From: Apium graveolens
Lineage: Eukaryota > Streptophyta > Magnoliopsida > Apiales > Apiaceae
Length of the DNA stretch: 64,000 nt
Assembly (NCBI RefSeq): GCF_009905375.1
Contig: NC_133649.1
Location: 229,814,102 to 229,878,101, forward strand
Direction: 5' to 3'
A model generated the notes under the pieces. The model had not been told where the DNA came from and did not search any database. It saw only the letters and a list, made by a program, of their open reading frames with translations. Within the stretch, counting starts at the first letter, position 1; the number at the start of each line of letters is the position of its first letter. Positions 45,792-58,416 of this stretch are shown piece by piece. Position numbers and translations under genes: made by a program.

Positions 45792-47731
45792 TTTCTGTAA
45801 CACCCCCAGATCCGGGGTCGGGGATCCGGGTCGTCATGGTCTTTCTTTCCACAATATCACTTCACTTAATTAATAAATAACCTTATGCTGTGACCCCACA
45901 CTAACACACACCACAACCCGTTATAGTCTCAGAGATGAAATTTAAATAAGTACAAGTCTTTGAATCCACAATTTAAAAGTTATTACAACCCAAAATGATT
46001 ACTTGATAAATTTACAGTTAATTGCCATTATCTGCCACAAGTTATAATTATACATAATTGATTCTTAAAAGTAGATGGTCTGATCTACAATAGATCTACC
46101 TCTGCAGCTATAGCAGCTACAACATCAACGGGAAGACGCAGGACGCTTCCCACGCGCTTGCGCTGGGTCTGCTGGAGTCTGGCCATCTTTCCTAACTGTT
46201 GTTGTGTGATGAAGAAATAAAGCAAGGGTGAGCAGCAAGCCCACCAAAATAATATGTATAATGATTTACAATATATGAGCCTACTCATAATACTCATGAA
46301 AGTCTTGGTCAAAAGAAATGAACCAAGTTTGATATCTTAATGCGATGAAGTCGCAAAATATTCAGTATATATACATATATACTTTTCAAAATATTGGAAG
46401 TCCTCTTCCATGCATAATATACACAAAGTCCCAGTGTATAACTGTATAAAAAAATATCGTTGCAAGGTGATCTCATATATCTAACCTTGTCTCAACGTTT
46501 TTCTGAAAATCTTTGTCATTCATAAGACAATTATTAATTAGATATAAGGTTAAAAGATGAAGTTACAAGATACCCCAATATACTTATATCTTTCCCAAAT
46601 ACTACTTGAACTACCACCGTTCAAGTTATAAATTAGCTTCAAAAGTTCATCACATAGATGAGACTATAAGACAAGATTTGAATAGATTAAATCTTTAAAA
46701 TATTATCAAAATAAAATGAAGTTACGAGATACTTCATTTGATGTAAACATCATTTTGAAAACTTGACCCTGCCAACACTCAACAATCGCCCAACCGTAGC
46801 CTTTCCATCGAAGTGCTCTGGGTAGTGTTGCAAAAATTATCCAATTGGATGATGAACTCATTACAGGAGTTTGCCGCGCCAGGAAGACCACTTACGATGA
46901 TCAGTCGTAGTAGTACAACCCCACCATTTTCTACATGTAGAGGAGAACCTGTCGGATTTACTTGTCAACCGAACACTGAACTCCTAAGGAATGGACCGCC
47001 TTAGCGGAACTTCCAGGCCATTTGGGCCAATATAATAAGGCTGGGCCGGCGCTACTCGACCACTTACGCCACTCCTAGTTCAGATGAAATCCATGACTCT
47101 GAAACGTAAAGCTCGTTTCCCCCTTTCCCCAAGTAGAAACTTGTTGATACGGCTCCACCAAGAAGTCGTACCTAGTTGGAAAGGAAAACTCACCGATATT
47201 TCCCAGGCGATGCCTGTTAATGGATTAACTTGTTCCAAGAATTTTACTTCCCGAATATTGGGTAAGTAATCAAAAACTCTTTTACCAAGACAGCAACCTT
47301 GTTGCGAATATAAAACACACCACCGAGCCGGATCCCCCAGGTTTTGAGCGAGTATTTAAATCCCCTTTTTAAAAGGAAGATCTTAAATATAAAAATAGTT
47401 TTGGGATCCGCTCTAACTTTTGAAAATCATTTTAAAGACTCGAAAACACTTTAAAGAGTGTTTGGAGTAAAACTGATTTAATGAAGTAAATCAGTCCCCA
47501 GAATATTTAGAAAATGTCTGAATATTATTATTTAAATAATATTCCCATAAAAAAATAATCTTTATAAAATAATTGAAGTAGAAGTATTAAAACTTATACT
47601 TGAAATGAATAGCAAATAATCAAAGATATACTTATACGAAAGTAATATCTTTATTTGAATAATCAAAAATAAGTTTGATTATCGACACCTTATTCTTTAA
47701 TAAAATAAAGAATATATCTCAGCAAATAATC

Positions 47732-47948
47732 GGAGTCATAGATCCTCAAATGAATATTCAAATAATATTCAATAAATAAAATAAGCTGAGTCATAATACC
47801 TCGAATGAATATTATAAATAATATTCATTAAATAAAATAAAGGAGTCATACATCCTCAAATGAATATTCAAATAATATTCAATAAATAATGTAAAGGAGT
47901 CATACGCCTTCGAATAATATTCGAAATAATATTCAATAATAAAATAAA
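47732..47948. repeat. About 55-bp tandem repeat (4 copies) in E9 LTR
   Basis: Units start with GGAGTCATA or CTGAGTCATA at 47732, 47786, 47842 and 47896 and contain GAATATTCAAATAATATTC, itself an inverted repeat. Confidence 0.8.
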
Positions 47949-48000
47949 GTTAAAGTTATCGAATAAACCTTATTCGATTAATAGTTTTAAAAACTATATC

Positions 48001-48043
48001 CATATATATATATAAATAAATAAATATATATATATATATATAC
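48001..48043. repeat. TA-rich microsatellite
   Basis: (TA)n interrupted by AAATAAATAAA. Confidence 0.85.
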
Positions 48044-50110
48044 TCGGGAACATCGACTCCCGGTTTAGAAATATGTTCACCTTTTATCCCCTATACTAAG
48101 GGTATACGCAACTACTTGCTTATTTTTAGCATAGGTATTATGCAACTATAAGCATTGAAATCAACAGATAGATAACCAGATTACGAAACAGACATGCATA
48201 TATACCATATTAGCATGCTCCAATATATCGCAAAATTTGCTAATAACAATCATGCAATATCACAAGATAATGCATATACATATATTTACATCACAACAAC
48301 AGTATAACGGGTAGAAAACTTGCCTGAGCGACTGGGGTTACGAATGGCTCGGGATGAGTCTGGTAACCTATAAACAACAAGTAAGTTGGAATTAAACCAA
48401 AGTCACTTGTAAATCTATACTTTAACTAACTTAGACTCTAACGCTTGTTTTGCGCTCACTGATTCGCTTAAGCCACTCGGGTACCCTCGGCTCCACCATT
48501 TTTAATAATTTAACCTTTACGAGTTTTAAAGCGATTCCTTCGCGAGTGTCTTACCAACTGCCTAACACACTTACCATAAATGTTTCATACATTAATTAAC
48601 CCTTTTTGGTCTTTAATCTATGTTTCAAAGTAAGGCGAGGGGAAAAGTTTCGTTGGTGAAACGCCGTTACTTGAAACGGTCGTTTCTCCTAAACCGTGCA
48701 TCGGAATCGAACGAACTACATATCAAAACGAAGCTCGTAACATGAGCTATCTAAACAAGGAAGTGGTCATAAACTAGCAGGGGGTTCTCGGGTCCTAATG
48801 TTATGCACAAAAACAGTCTAAAGAAAATCGGACGTTACGACGGCTATGTTTACGCGTTTTCCCAATTTTAAACCATTCAATACCAACCACAAATCAACCC
48901 CAAATCAATCATACAACCAATATCCCTCCAAACCACATCATAACAGCCCCAACAAATCCACATTAACCATTTATACTTATTCCTCACATGAACTAAAAGC
49001 TTTACTTAGGTTCTTTAACTAATTACCAAGATTTACAACTCCAACAATGCAACAAAACCAACTAATCTCTACAAACTCAACCAAACTTCAACCAATCAAG
49101 CATCATGCTTCACATATGCTATATCAAACACATTCAATCCTAATTACTCAAAACTAAAGCTAGGGTTTGTAGTTTATACCTTCCTTGGAGAGTGGAGAAT
49201 CAAGAGAATGGCTTGGAATCACCTTTAAAGCCCTTATCCAAGCTTAATCTAAACAAAACTTCAAGAACACAAATTTTAGTTCTTGAAAACACTATTCATC
49301 ATCTTCTTTCATGATTTATAGAAAAAGATTGGCTTGGAATTAGAAGCTTAAACTTATAGGAAGTATGTAACTATCCATGGGGAAGCTTAGATAATTACCT
49401 TGCTAAATAGTAAGTGGAGGAGCTTGGACTTTCATTTTTTAAGAAAAAACCCGAGAGCATGAAGAAGAAGAAGAGAGATTTTTGTGTTTTGGTTTGATTT
49501 TCTTTTGGTTGGTTGATTTTTGTTGTTTGCTTTAGTGAATTACCTAGTTGCCCTTGGTTTTGTGTGGTTAAAAAGTCACCACATCTCCTTCCTTTCTTGT
49601 CATGCCTATGTCATCCTCGTGATGTAATCCTCCCCTCCTTGTCCTCTTTCTATTGGTTGGATGACATCATTCCCACTAATCCCTTTGATTAACTTCCTAA
49701 TCGTTTGCCTAATGACCGCTGATCTGTTATACGGTTCGCTTAACTTTCGTTTTCGTTTATCGTTTGAGGGATCATACCCGGGATCTTATTACTTAGGTTC
49801 CCTTAACCTTTCTCAATATATTGTATTCCTTTTATGATCCTCTCTTATAATCCTTTAATTTAAATCCTTTTTATCCTGTTACCTTATACTCAATTCTCTC
49901 TGTATCTAGTGGATTTCCGGGAAAAATCAAAGTGTTCAGAATTGGATTCTGACGATCTTTACATACACTTATATACCACATAGAATACTAATAATATCCC
50001 ATAAGATCAATAACAGAACCCCTACATAGCGTGGCATGAACAGTTTTCTCATTCAGCAAAAACACTATTCATAAGGGTTTCAAAAATTTCCAAAAATTGG
50101 GGTTATTACA

Positions 50111-52022
50111 AATATCATCTACATAGATGAGCATAACCACAAAGTCATCATTTCTCTGAAGTTTAAGCAAACTATTCTCACTGTGAGACTGAGTAAACTT
50201 GTATTGTTTCAGAGTTGGAGAAATTTTTACAAACTAGCATCTAGGAGCTTGTTTGAATCCATACAGAGACTTGATAAGCTTGCAGACATAACCAGTAACA
50301 TCAGAAGGACAATGAGAAGAAAGAGAAGCATAACCAGGAGGAATCTTCATATAAACAGTGTCTAAGAGATCACCATTCAAAAATGCATTATTGACATCAA
50401 GTTGATAAACTGGCCAATGATTAACAGTTGTTGTAGACAAAAGTAATCTAAAAGTGATAATCTTGGCAACTAGTGCATAAGTGTCAAAGTAGTGAATACC
50501 GTGAGTTTGAATAAAGCCTCGAGCAACCAGTCGAGCTTTGTAACATTCAACTACACTATATGGTAGATACTTAACCTTAAAATCCATTTACAATCAACTA
50601 TGTGGTGATCAGGAGGTTTTAAAACTATTTCCAAAGTATGGTTATTTTCAAGAGCATCAATTTTTGCTTTCATGGCTTGAAATTAATGAGAATGTAAAGC
50701 AGCTTGTTAAAATGTATAAGGTATTGGAATCTTGGAAGTAGCAACAAGATAAGTTTGATATGTAGGAGAAAGAGAGGAATATGACAGATAATTTTGAATA
50801 TGACAAAGATTTTGTGAAGATACCATACCTGAAGCATCAGTGGAGGTGGACAGAGATGGTAAAACTGCATGAGTAGATGGTAATCCTGTAAAGTCCTTAA
50901 ATCTGGCAGGAAATTGTTTAACTATAAATGGCCTGGAATGAATGATAGAACCACTAGTAGTATTATTAGGATTAGTATCAATAGAAGATGATCTAGAATC
51001 AGGTACTACATGAGAATGTTGATCATCAGGATGAGACGAAATAGGAGTATCATCAGAAACAGAAGTAATATTTGGAAACCATGAATGAGACAGTTGTTGA
51101 GAATCAAGTGTGGAAACATGAAAAGGGAATACAGTTTCAATGAACTGCACATCTCTTGAGTAAAAATATTTTCTGGACTCAAGATTCGTAATTTTGTAAC
51201 CTTTTTTACCAAAAGGATAACCCATAAAAACACCCTTGACAGCTCTAGCTGAGAACTTATCAAAATTTAGTAACTGAGTAGCATAACACAAACACCCAAA
51301 TGCTTTGAGTTGAAGATAATCAGGAGTGACATTGAATAAAAGTTCAAAAGGAGATTTGAAATTCAGACTCTTAACAGGAAGCAAGTTGATGAGATGTGTA
51401 GCTATGAGAATTAAATCTCCCCAAAAAATATTTGGTAGGTTTGACTGAAACTTTTAATTACTAGCAACATTTAACAGGTGTTGATGCTTTCTTTTAGCCT
51501 GTCCATTTTGATGAGGAGTAGCAGGACAAGAAGTTTTATGTATAATACCAAGGGACTTAAAAAGAGTTTGGACTTCTTAATTAGTAAACTCAGTACCATT
51601 GTCTGATCTGACAACTTGAATAGATTTATGAAATTGATTTTTGACTAAAGAGGTAAAAGTTTGAATAAGATTGAATACTTGTGTTTTATGAGTGAACAGA
51701 AAGACCCAGGTAGTTTTTGAATTATCATCAATTATATAGTAAGGAAGTAACTAAGATTATTGTGATTTGATTGTCTATACGGCCCCCAAACATCTAGATG
51801 AATCAATTCAATTGATGTAGTGTTAACATGATTTCTAGTAGGCAAATGATTTCTATGTTGTTTAGCATAATGACAAACATTACAATCAACAAAGGCAAGA
51901 GATGAAGTCTGAACACCATGAATTTTATTCAAAATGACATTAGATGGATGACCCATTCTAGAATGTCAAAGAGTAGCATTGTCAATAGTAAATGTATTAC
52001 AACTGAAATCAGAAATGTTTCT
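50111..52022 (-). pseudogene. pol: E6 copia integrase and RT (right fragment)
   Basis: Read from 52022 down: MGHPSNVILNKIHG, CNVCHYAK (zinc finger Cys pair), IHLDVWGPY (first catalytic Asp), RSDNGTEF near 51603 (second Asp) and PHQNGQAKRKHQ near 51510, where the family has NGRVERKH, so the catalytic Glu is Lys. The integrase C-terminus (KGVFMGYPFGKKGYKI) and RT (ARLVARGF, YQLDVNNAFLNGDL, KSLYGFKQAPR, LIYVDDI) follow. The piece stops right after YVDDI at 50111. The remaining RT (several hundred bases) is not found, and RNase H resumes at 27770. Confidence 0.88.
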
Positions 52023-53397
52023 TGTAATATATAATAGATGATGTCGGAGATTACTAAAGCTGAAAATGTCATTAGCAATCAGTTAAGCTTGGGGCCAATC
52101 ATAAGTAAGTTGTATTGTTATCTAAATTTGTATTCTGTTCTTGTAACACTTAAAGTCTGTAAAAATGCAAAGGAGTGGACTGGAGTCTTTTTCCTAAAAC
52201 AGTATCAAGCCTAAGGATTCTATCTGGAAGAAAATCAAGAAGATCATGCCTCAGAAGAATTTTGAAGAAGCTTGGAGTTGAATAAATTTGTTTGTAGAAA
52301 AATGTTCTAAGTCAAGATCTCTAAAAGTCACAGAGTTAATGTTATAGAGAAGTCATTCGAGAACTCCAGAATGACTTATCGAGAAGTCATTCAAACTCCA
52401 GAGAGTACCGACGGATAAGCAATATCTACTCGACGGATGAGCAATATCTACTCAACGGATAAGCTATACATCTACTCGACGGATGAGCAATATCTACTCA
52501 ACGGATAAGCAATATCTACTGGGAGTAGAGAAGTCAGGAAAGTTACTCGAGAACTCAAAAAGATATCTACAAGTCATTCCTTCAATAGAGAACTCAGAGT
52601 TATCGAGAAGTCTATATCCATTCGAGAACTCAGAGACATCTACAAGTCAAGTGAGGTTATGAAGACTAGAGATCTCGATGAGCTGAAGACCTCTACAAGC
52701 AAAACTCATTATGGAGTACCAGACATCTCGAAAAGCCTTTATACTTATCGAGATATCAAGTGTTCAAATGAATCAAACTGGAGATCTCGAAGTACAGTAT
52801 CAAAGTACAGAATTGCAGATTAGTTTAATATCCAAGATAAATAATCAACAAACAATCCAACAGCTGGATTGACAAGTCTACAAAAAGCAGCTTGAATAGT
52901 GTGCAAGTTCAATGGCAAAGATTAACTAACAGAGGAAGATTAAAGTAAACACGGGATGCTAAAGATATGCTAAGCCAGAAATAGAAGATTTGCTTTTCTA
53001 TAAAGAGAAATGACAAGTGACAGTTTAGAAAAGCTAATAGCATGTTTATTATCCACTGTGTAAACCATCAGTTAACTGAGCTATAAAGTTAACACTGGTC
53101 CTCTAGTTAGAAGTAACAATTTAGATCAAAAATTCTTGTAACACTCTCGAGAAGAAGCTGAGCTCTTTAACTTAGAAGAGCTTAGAAATTTTGTAGCAAA
53201 GCATCTTAATTTTTAATACAAAAATTAAGTGAGTTTTGAAGATCTGTGTTCTTTATTTTATGCAAGTTTAATTTATGCATGAACACTTTTCTATACAAGA
53301 TTTAATTTACTTTGTTCAACCATTATCTTTCAAGAAAAGCCTAAAATCAGAAAACACATTCACCCCCCCCCCTCTATGTGTGATTCATTACCTAACA
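52023..53397 (+). repeat. E10 5' LTR
   Basis: TGTAATATATAATAG at 52023 to CTAACA at 53397, 1,375 bp. Contains a 22-bp minisatellite, many TCGAGAAGTC-type words and a C10 run (53363-53372). Confidence 0.88.
52409..52520. repeat. 22-bp minisatellite in E10 LTR
   Basis: Five units (22, 22, 24, 22, 22 bp) alternating CGACGGATGAGC and CAACGGATAAGC, each followed by AATATCTACT or a variant. Confidence 0.9.
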
Positions 53398-53399
53398 AG

Positions 53400-53411
53400 T
53401 GGTATCAGAGC
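53400..53411 (+). promoter_or_regulatory. E10 primer binding site
   Basis: TGGTATCAGAGC, two bases after the LTR. Confidence 0.92.
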
Positions 53412-55090
53412 AAAATCTGAAAGAAAACAGATTCAAGATCTTGGAAGAGTGAACACACATAAAATCAGTAGCATCAAAATTCCCACATTTGACAAAGCTA
53501 ACTACACTCTTTGGAAGAAGAAAATGATGATGTTTATCAAGATGGCCAATCCACTCTACACTCAAATCCTCAAGAATGGACCCTTCATTTATGTGGTAAG
53601 GGTTGAGGAATCAACAGATGGAGACATTGTCATACCAGAATTGGAAAAGGATGAGTTCTATACTCTTGAAGAACTGGATGAGCTAGATCAGTTAACGGCA
53701 TATCTGGCTAGAAAATTCTCTAATATTAGAGTAAGGAAGCCAAAATACTTCAAAAGTAAAAGATAGTCTTTTAACAAAGACGGCAGCTGGAAAGAGAAAG
53801 AAAAGTACAATTATGATATCAAGAGTGGTTACAAAACTGGATCTGTTGACAGATCTAATATAAGGTGCTTCAGCTGTGATGAACTAGGCCACTTTGCTAC
53901 AGAATGTAGGAAACCTAAGAAGGCAAAGAAAGATAAGGCTTATCTTGAAATAGAAGCAAAGTATGAAGCTCTTCTGAAGAAACAGCAAAACAAAGCTTAT
54001 ATTACAGAAGGTAAAAGTTGGGATGATTCTGAAAATGATGAAGATGAAGAACTTGGAAACTATGCACTCATGGCCTTGGAGAAAGGAGAATCATCCTCAT
54101 CTAAATCACAGGTAACAACTCCTAACTCCACTGATTTAAATGTGAATCAATATAAGGAAACTGTTGAAAAGATGAGCACAGAACTGTTTCACATTCATAC
54201 AAGCATGGTTGCTGCTAATGAAGAAGTTAGCAGATTAACAAAGTTATATGAGAAGTTTGAAAGTGAAAAACAAGAAGCTGAATTGTTGATAGTGGAGCTT
54301 GAAGCCTTGAAACAAGAAAATGGCTATCTAAAAAACAAGCTCAAGTGTGCAAATGAGATTGAAGCTGTGCTAAGAGAAAAACTGGAGAAAAGTGAAGTAA
54401 AGTTAAAGTCCTTCAAGAATGCATCTGAATTGGTTGGTCAGTACCATGAGAAAAAGAAACCTTGTGCAAACATTGCCATTGGTCTTGATTATAATACCTT
54501 AAATAACAAGAAAAAAAACTGGTGACATAGGAAAAGCAACAAAGATTGAAAATATTCTAGCAATGCCGAAAAATGTTGGGTCACCAGTATTTAAGACTTG
54601 TGAGGTAAACTTCAGTGAAGAAGAATTGATTATCAAGCAAGAAATTGCAGATGAGGATAATGAAAAGAAGAATGCAGATTCAATTCAATCTTCCAAGGCT
54701 AAAGAAAATCTTATGGACAACCAAAGTGCCAAGACTCCTGTCAAAGAAACCAAGACTGAAGATGCAAGTAAGAACAAGAAAAATATAAGTGGGAGAATTG
54801 GGAAAAACAAAAGCAACAATCTGAACTATGTTACAGATATTCCTGGCAAGAAGTGTGGAATATGTAGTTCTACAAATCATCCAACTCATCCTTGTAAAAA
54901 GGGTGTTAGTAAGCCAACTGAAGGAACCTGCAAATATAATGAAGCAGATTTAGATGATCCCTACTCATTCTGTAATAAGTTTGATTGCATCCCTTGCAAC
55001 TTGAAAGTGATGAAGAGTTGTCACAAACTGAGAGTAGACTTAAGAGAAACACAAATTGAGTCTACATCAGAAAGGGAAAATGCACAATAA
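53412..55090 (+). pseudogene. gag: E10 gag
   Basis: The frame opens KIPTFDKANYTLWKKKM, the usual copia gag start region, without a clear Met ahead of it. Most of the capsid domain is deleted between about 53690 and 53700. A TAG at 53764 interrupts the frame. The knuckle CFSCDELGHFATEC (about 53872-53913) follows, then a long Glu/Lys coiled-coil-like segment (54160-54480). An A-run near 54511 shifts the frame. A second CX2CX4HX4C motif, CGICSSTNHPTHPC (about 54856-54897), lies near the end. Stop at 55088. Confidence 0.82.
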
Positions 55091-56411
55091 TCATTGAACT
55101 CTATTTTATCTGAAACTAATCACTCTACTTCTGCTAAATCAGTTAACAAGAAGAAAGTATCCAACACTGCTTGGGTTACTAAATACACCTGAATCTCATT
55201 GTGTGCAGGGCAAAGTGAAGAAAGTCATTTGGATCATAGACAGTGGATGTTCCAGACATATGACAAGTGATAAGGCCCTGCTATCACAGTTTGAGTAGAA
55301 AGCTGGCCTATTGGTGACCTTTGGAGACAACAGCAAATGATTCACAATGGGATATGACAAGATTGTTTCTAAAAATGTTCTCATTAATGATGTAGCACTA
55401 GTAGCTGGTCTTGAGGTGAATCTTCTCAGTGTTAGCCAATTTGCAGACAAAGGCTTTGAAGTTTTATTCAACAAAGAAGAATGCACCTTTATCAGCAAGA
55501 AAACTGGTGAAATTGCTCTGAATGGAGCAAGGAAAGGAAGCTTGTTTGTTGCAGACTTGGACTCAACAAATAAGGATGGTATTTGCTGCTTCTACACCAA
55601 GGCATCAGAAGAACAAAGCAAGTTATGGCATAAGAAGCTGTCTCACTTGAATTTCAAGGCAATTAACAACTTAGTCAAAGAGGAGTTAGTGAGAGATGTG
55701 CCCAAAATGCAGTTTGCTCAAGTTGAAGTCTGTGAAGCTTATCAGAAAGGAAAGATGAAAAGATCTAGTCATAAGTCAAAAACTGTGAATTTTATTAGTG
55801 CACCCTTGCATCTAATTCGCATGGACTTATTTGGCCCAGTAAATGTCTTATCTATTTCAAGGAACAGATATGCACTTGTGATGGTGGATGATTCCTCAAG
55901 ATACACTTGGGTAGAGTTCATGAACTCTAAAAATGAAACTCCATATATCATAATTGAGCACATTAAGAAGATAGAAAAACAGGTTGAGGATTACAATTGT
56001 GTGAAAAGACTGAGAAGTGACAATGGAACAGAATTCAGAAATGCTACATTAAGTGGATTCTGCAAAGGCAAAGGCATTGTTCAAGAGTTCTCAGCTGCCA
56101 GGACACCTCAACAAAATGGAGTAGTTGAGAGAAAGAATAGAACATTGGTTGAAGCTGCTAGAACAATGCTACAAGATGCCAAGTTGCCAACAAGTTTTTG
56201 GGAAGAGGCTATCAATACTGCATGTTATACACAGAACAGATATCTCATTAACAAGGCACATGGAAAGTCACCCTACTCAATCATGTCCAAGAGAAAGCCT
56301 ACTGTAAAGCATCTTCATGTGTTTGGAATCAAGTGTTACATTTTGAAAGATAATTCTGAATATGTGGGAAAATTTGACTCAAAGGTCTTTGAAGCAATTT
56401 TTCTGGGATAG
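55091..56411 (+). pseudogene. pol: E10 protease and integrase
   Basis: Protease: WIIDSGCSRHMTSDKALL (about 55228-55285, DSG loop kept), then a TAG at about 55297 and TGA at about 55337. From 55347 a 354-residue open frame holds the integrase zinc finger (LWHKKLSHLNF ... VCEAYQKGK; the last Cys is Tyr), RMDLFGPV (Asp 1), RSDNGTEF (Asp 2) and PQQNGVVERKNRT (Glu). All three catalytic residues are kept, the only intact DDE set among the integrases here. A TAG at 56409 ends the frame; text continues to about 56660 in the acidic linker. Confidence 0.9.
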
Positions 56412-58416
56412 TCACTGGAAAGAACAGCCTACAACGTCAATGTGATTGATCAAAAGAAGATCATGGAAAGCACAGATGTGACCTTTGATGATGACAAGTG
56501 TCCAGGTTTGGAATGCCTTGATGACAATGAAGCTGAAGCCCTTGCATTTGAAAACCTCAATATTGATAGTGATTCTGATGAAGAAGATGAAGGTATTGCA
56601 CAACAAATGATGAATGAAGAGTGTACTGAACAGGAAAATCATGAGAATGGAAGCTCATCTTAAACACCTGAAGTTGATGGCACAAACTCAGGGGGAGAAA
56701 GAGAAGAAGGATCTACCAGTCACACCAATAATGAAGAAAATGATGAAGGCACAAGTCAACACACTCACACAAGAAAGTGGGATAGAAGTCACTCCAGAAA
56801 AGAAATTATTGGTGATCCTACTGCTAGTGTGAGGACTAGAAGTGCAACTGCTAATGAGCGCCTACATGCATGTTTTTTGTCCCAAGTAGAGCCTAAGAAG
56901 ATTGATGAAGCTTTATTGGAACTTGACTGGATATCTATCACACAAGAAGAGCTGAATCAGTTTGAAAGAAGCAAAGTATGGATGTTAGTTCATGCACCAA
57001 AGAACAAAAGCATTATTGGAACAAAATGGGTGTTCAAGAACAAAATGGATGAAAATGGTATAGTTACCAGAAATAAAACAAGGTTGGTTGCTAAAGGCTA
57101 CTCACAAGAAGAAGGAATTGATTATGATGAAACTTTTGCTCATGTTGCAAGACTTGAAGCTATAATAATTTTCTAGCATTTGCTGCACACTCAAATTTCA
57201 AAGTGTATCAAAAGGATGTCAAAAGTGCCTTCCTGAATGATGAGTTAGAAGAAGAAGTTTATGTGCAACAACCTCCTGGCTTTGAGGATCCAAAATTTCC
57301 TAACTTTGTGTATAAGTTACTCAAGGCTCTATATGGACTAAAGCAGGCACCTAGAGCTTGGTATGACACACTGTCAGATTTCTTACTGAAGCATGGTTTT
57401 ACTAGAGGAACCATAGACAAGACTCTCTTCTACAAGAAACATGGTGAAGATATGATCCTGGTTCAGATCTATGTGGATGATATCATCTTTGGTTCAACTA
57501 ATGAGAAGTTGTGCCAAAGATTCTCCAAGCTTATGCAGAGTGAATACGAAATGAGTATGATGGGGGAACTGAGTTACTTCCTTGGACTTCAAGTCAGCCA
57601 AAGAAGTGATGGTATCTTCATCAGCCAAACTAAATATGTCAAGGATCTTTTAAAAAAGTTTGGAATGGTTGATTGTTCACCAGCATCTACACATATGTCT
57701 ACTGCAACAAAGTTGGATGAGGATAAAAAGGGCAAGAGTGTAGATATCTCAAGCTACAGAGGGATGATTGGATCATTGCTTTACTTAACAGCAAGTAGAC
57801 CAGACATCATGTTTTCAACATGTCTATGTTCAAGATTTCAAGCCAATCCAAAAGAATCACATTTGATGGCTGTAAAGAGGATTTTCAGATATTTGAAGGG
57901 AACTCCAAACTTGGGATTATGGTATCCTAAGGGAACTGGTTTTGAAGCTGTTGGATACACAGATGCAGATTTTGCTGATGCAGGGTTGACAGAAAGAGTA
58001 CTAGTGGAAGTTGTCAATTTCTTGGACAAAGACTTGTATCTTGGTATAGCAAGAAACAATAATCTGTATCAACTTCTACAGCTGAAGCTGAATACATAGC
58101 TGGAGGGAGTTGTTGTGCTCAAGTGCTTTGGATTAGAAATCAGCTAATAGATTATGGCCTAGTGTTACACAAAATTCCTATCATGTATGACAATACTAGT
58201 GATATATCTATAGTAGCTAATCCAGTAAATCATTCTAGGACAAAGCACATTGATGTGAGGTATCATTTCATTAGAGAACATGCTACTAATGGTACCATTG
58301 AGCTCATTTTTGTACCAACAGAAAAATAACTAGCTGATATTTTTACTAAACCTTTGGATGAAGAAACTTTTACTAGACTTGTAAGTGAAATTGGAATGTT
58401 CAATTCTTCATCCTAA
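56412..58416 (+). pseudogene. pol: E10 linker, reverse transcriptase and RNase H
   Basis: The acidic linker (56442-56660) is followed by RT at 56829-57176 ([35 protein letters not shown]), a 1-base shift near 57172, then 57203-58099 with KSAFLNDELEEEVYVQQPPGF, YGLKQAPRAWYD and [11 protein letters not shown]. RNase H starts GYTDADFAD and shifts frame near 57980. It continues RVDRKSTSGSCQFLGQ, a TAA at about 58062, STSTAEAEYIAGG, DNTSDISI and LADIFTKPLDE, ending at 58416. A few point defects only; catalytic residues look intact. Confidence 0.9.

Larger units (their letters stand above)
38294..50110 (-). mobile_element. E9: Ty3/gypsy element (-), internally deleted, 3' LTR truncated
   Basis: The left segment 38294-40275 and the right segment 48129-50110 are direct copies of 1,982 bp with no indel and 10 substitutions by my count (99.5%). 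A minus-strand polypurine tract follows the left copy and a minus-strand PBS lies at 45779-45791, so the right LTR is 45796-50110. The left LTR lacks its distal 2.3 kb. LTR ends (TGTAATAACCCC on the minus strand) and the integrase wording fit Tekay-type chromoviruses. The right flank is E6 RT; the left flank is the E8 leader. Confidence 0.85.
45796..50110 (-). repeat. E9 5' LTR, about 4.3 kb
   Basis: Bounded by TG at 45796 next to the PBS and ACA at 50110 next to E6. The 48129-50110 part matches the left LTR. The 45796-48128 part is unique to this copy and contains tandem and simple repeats. Confidence 0.85.
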
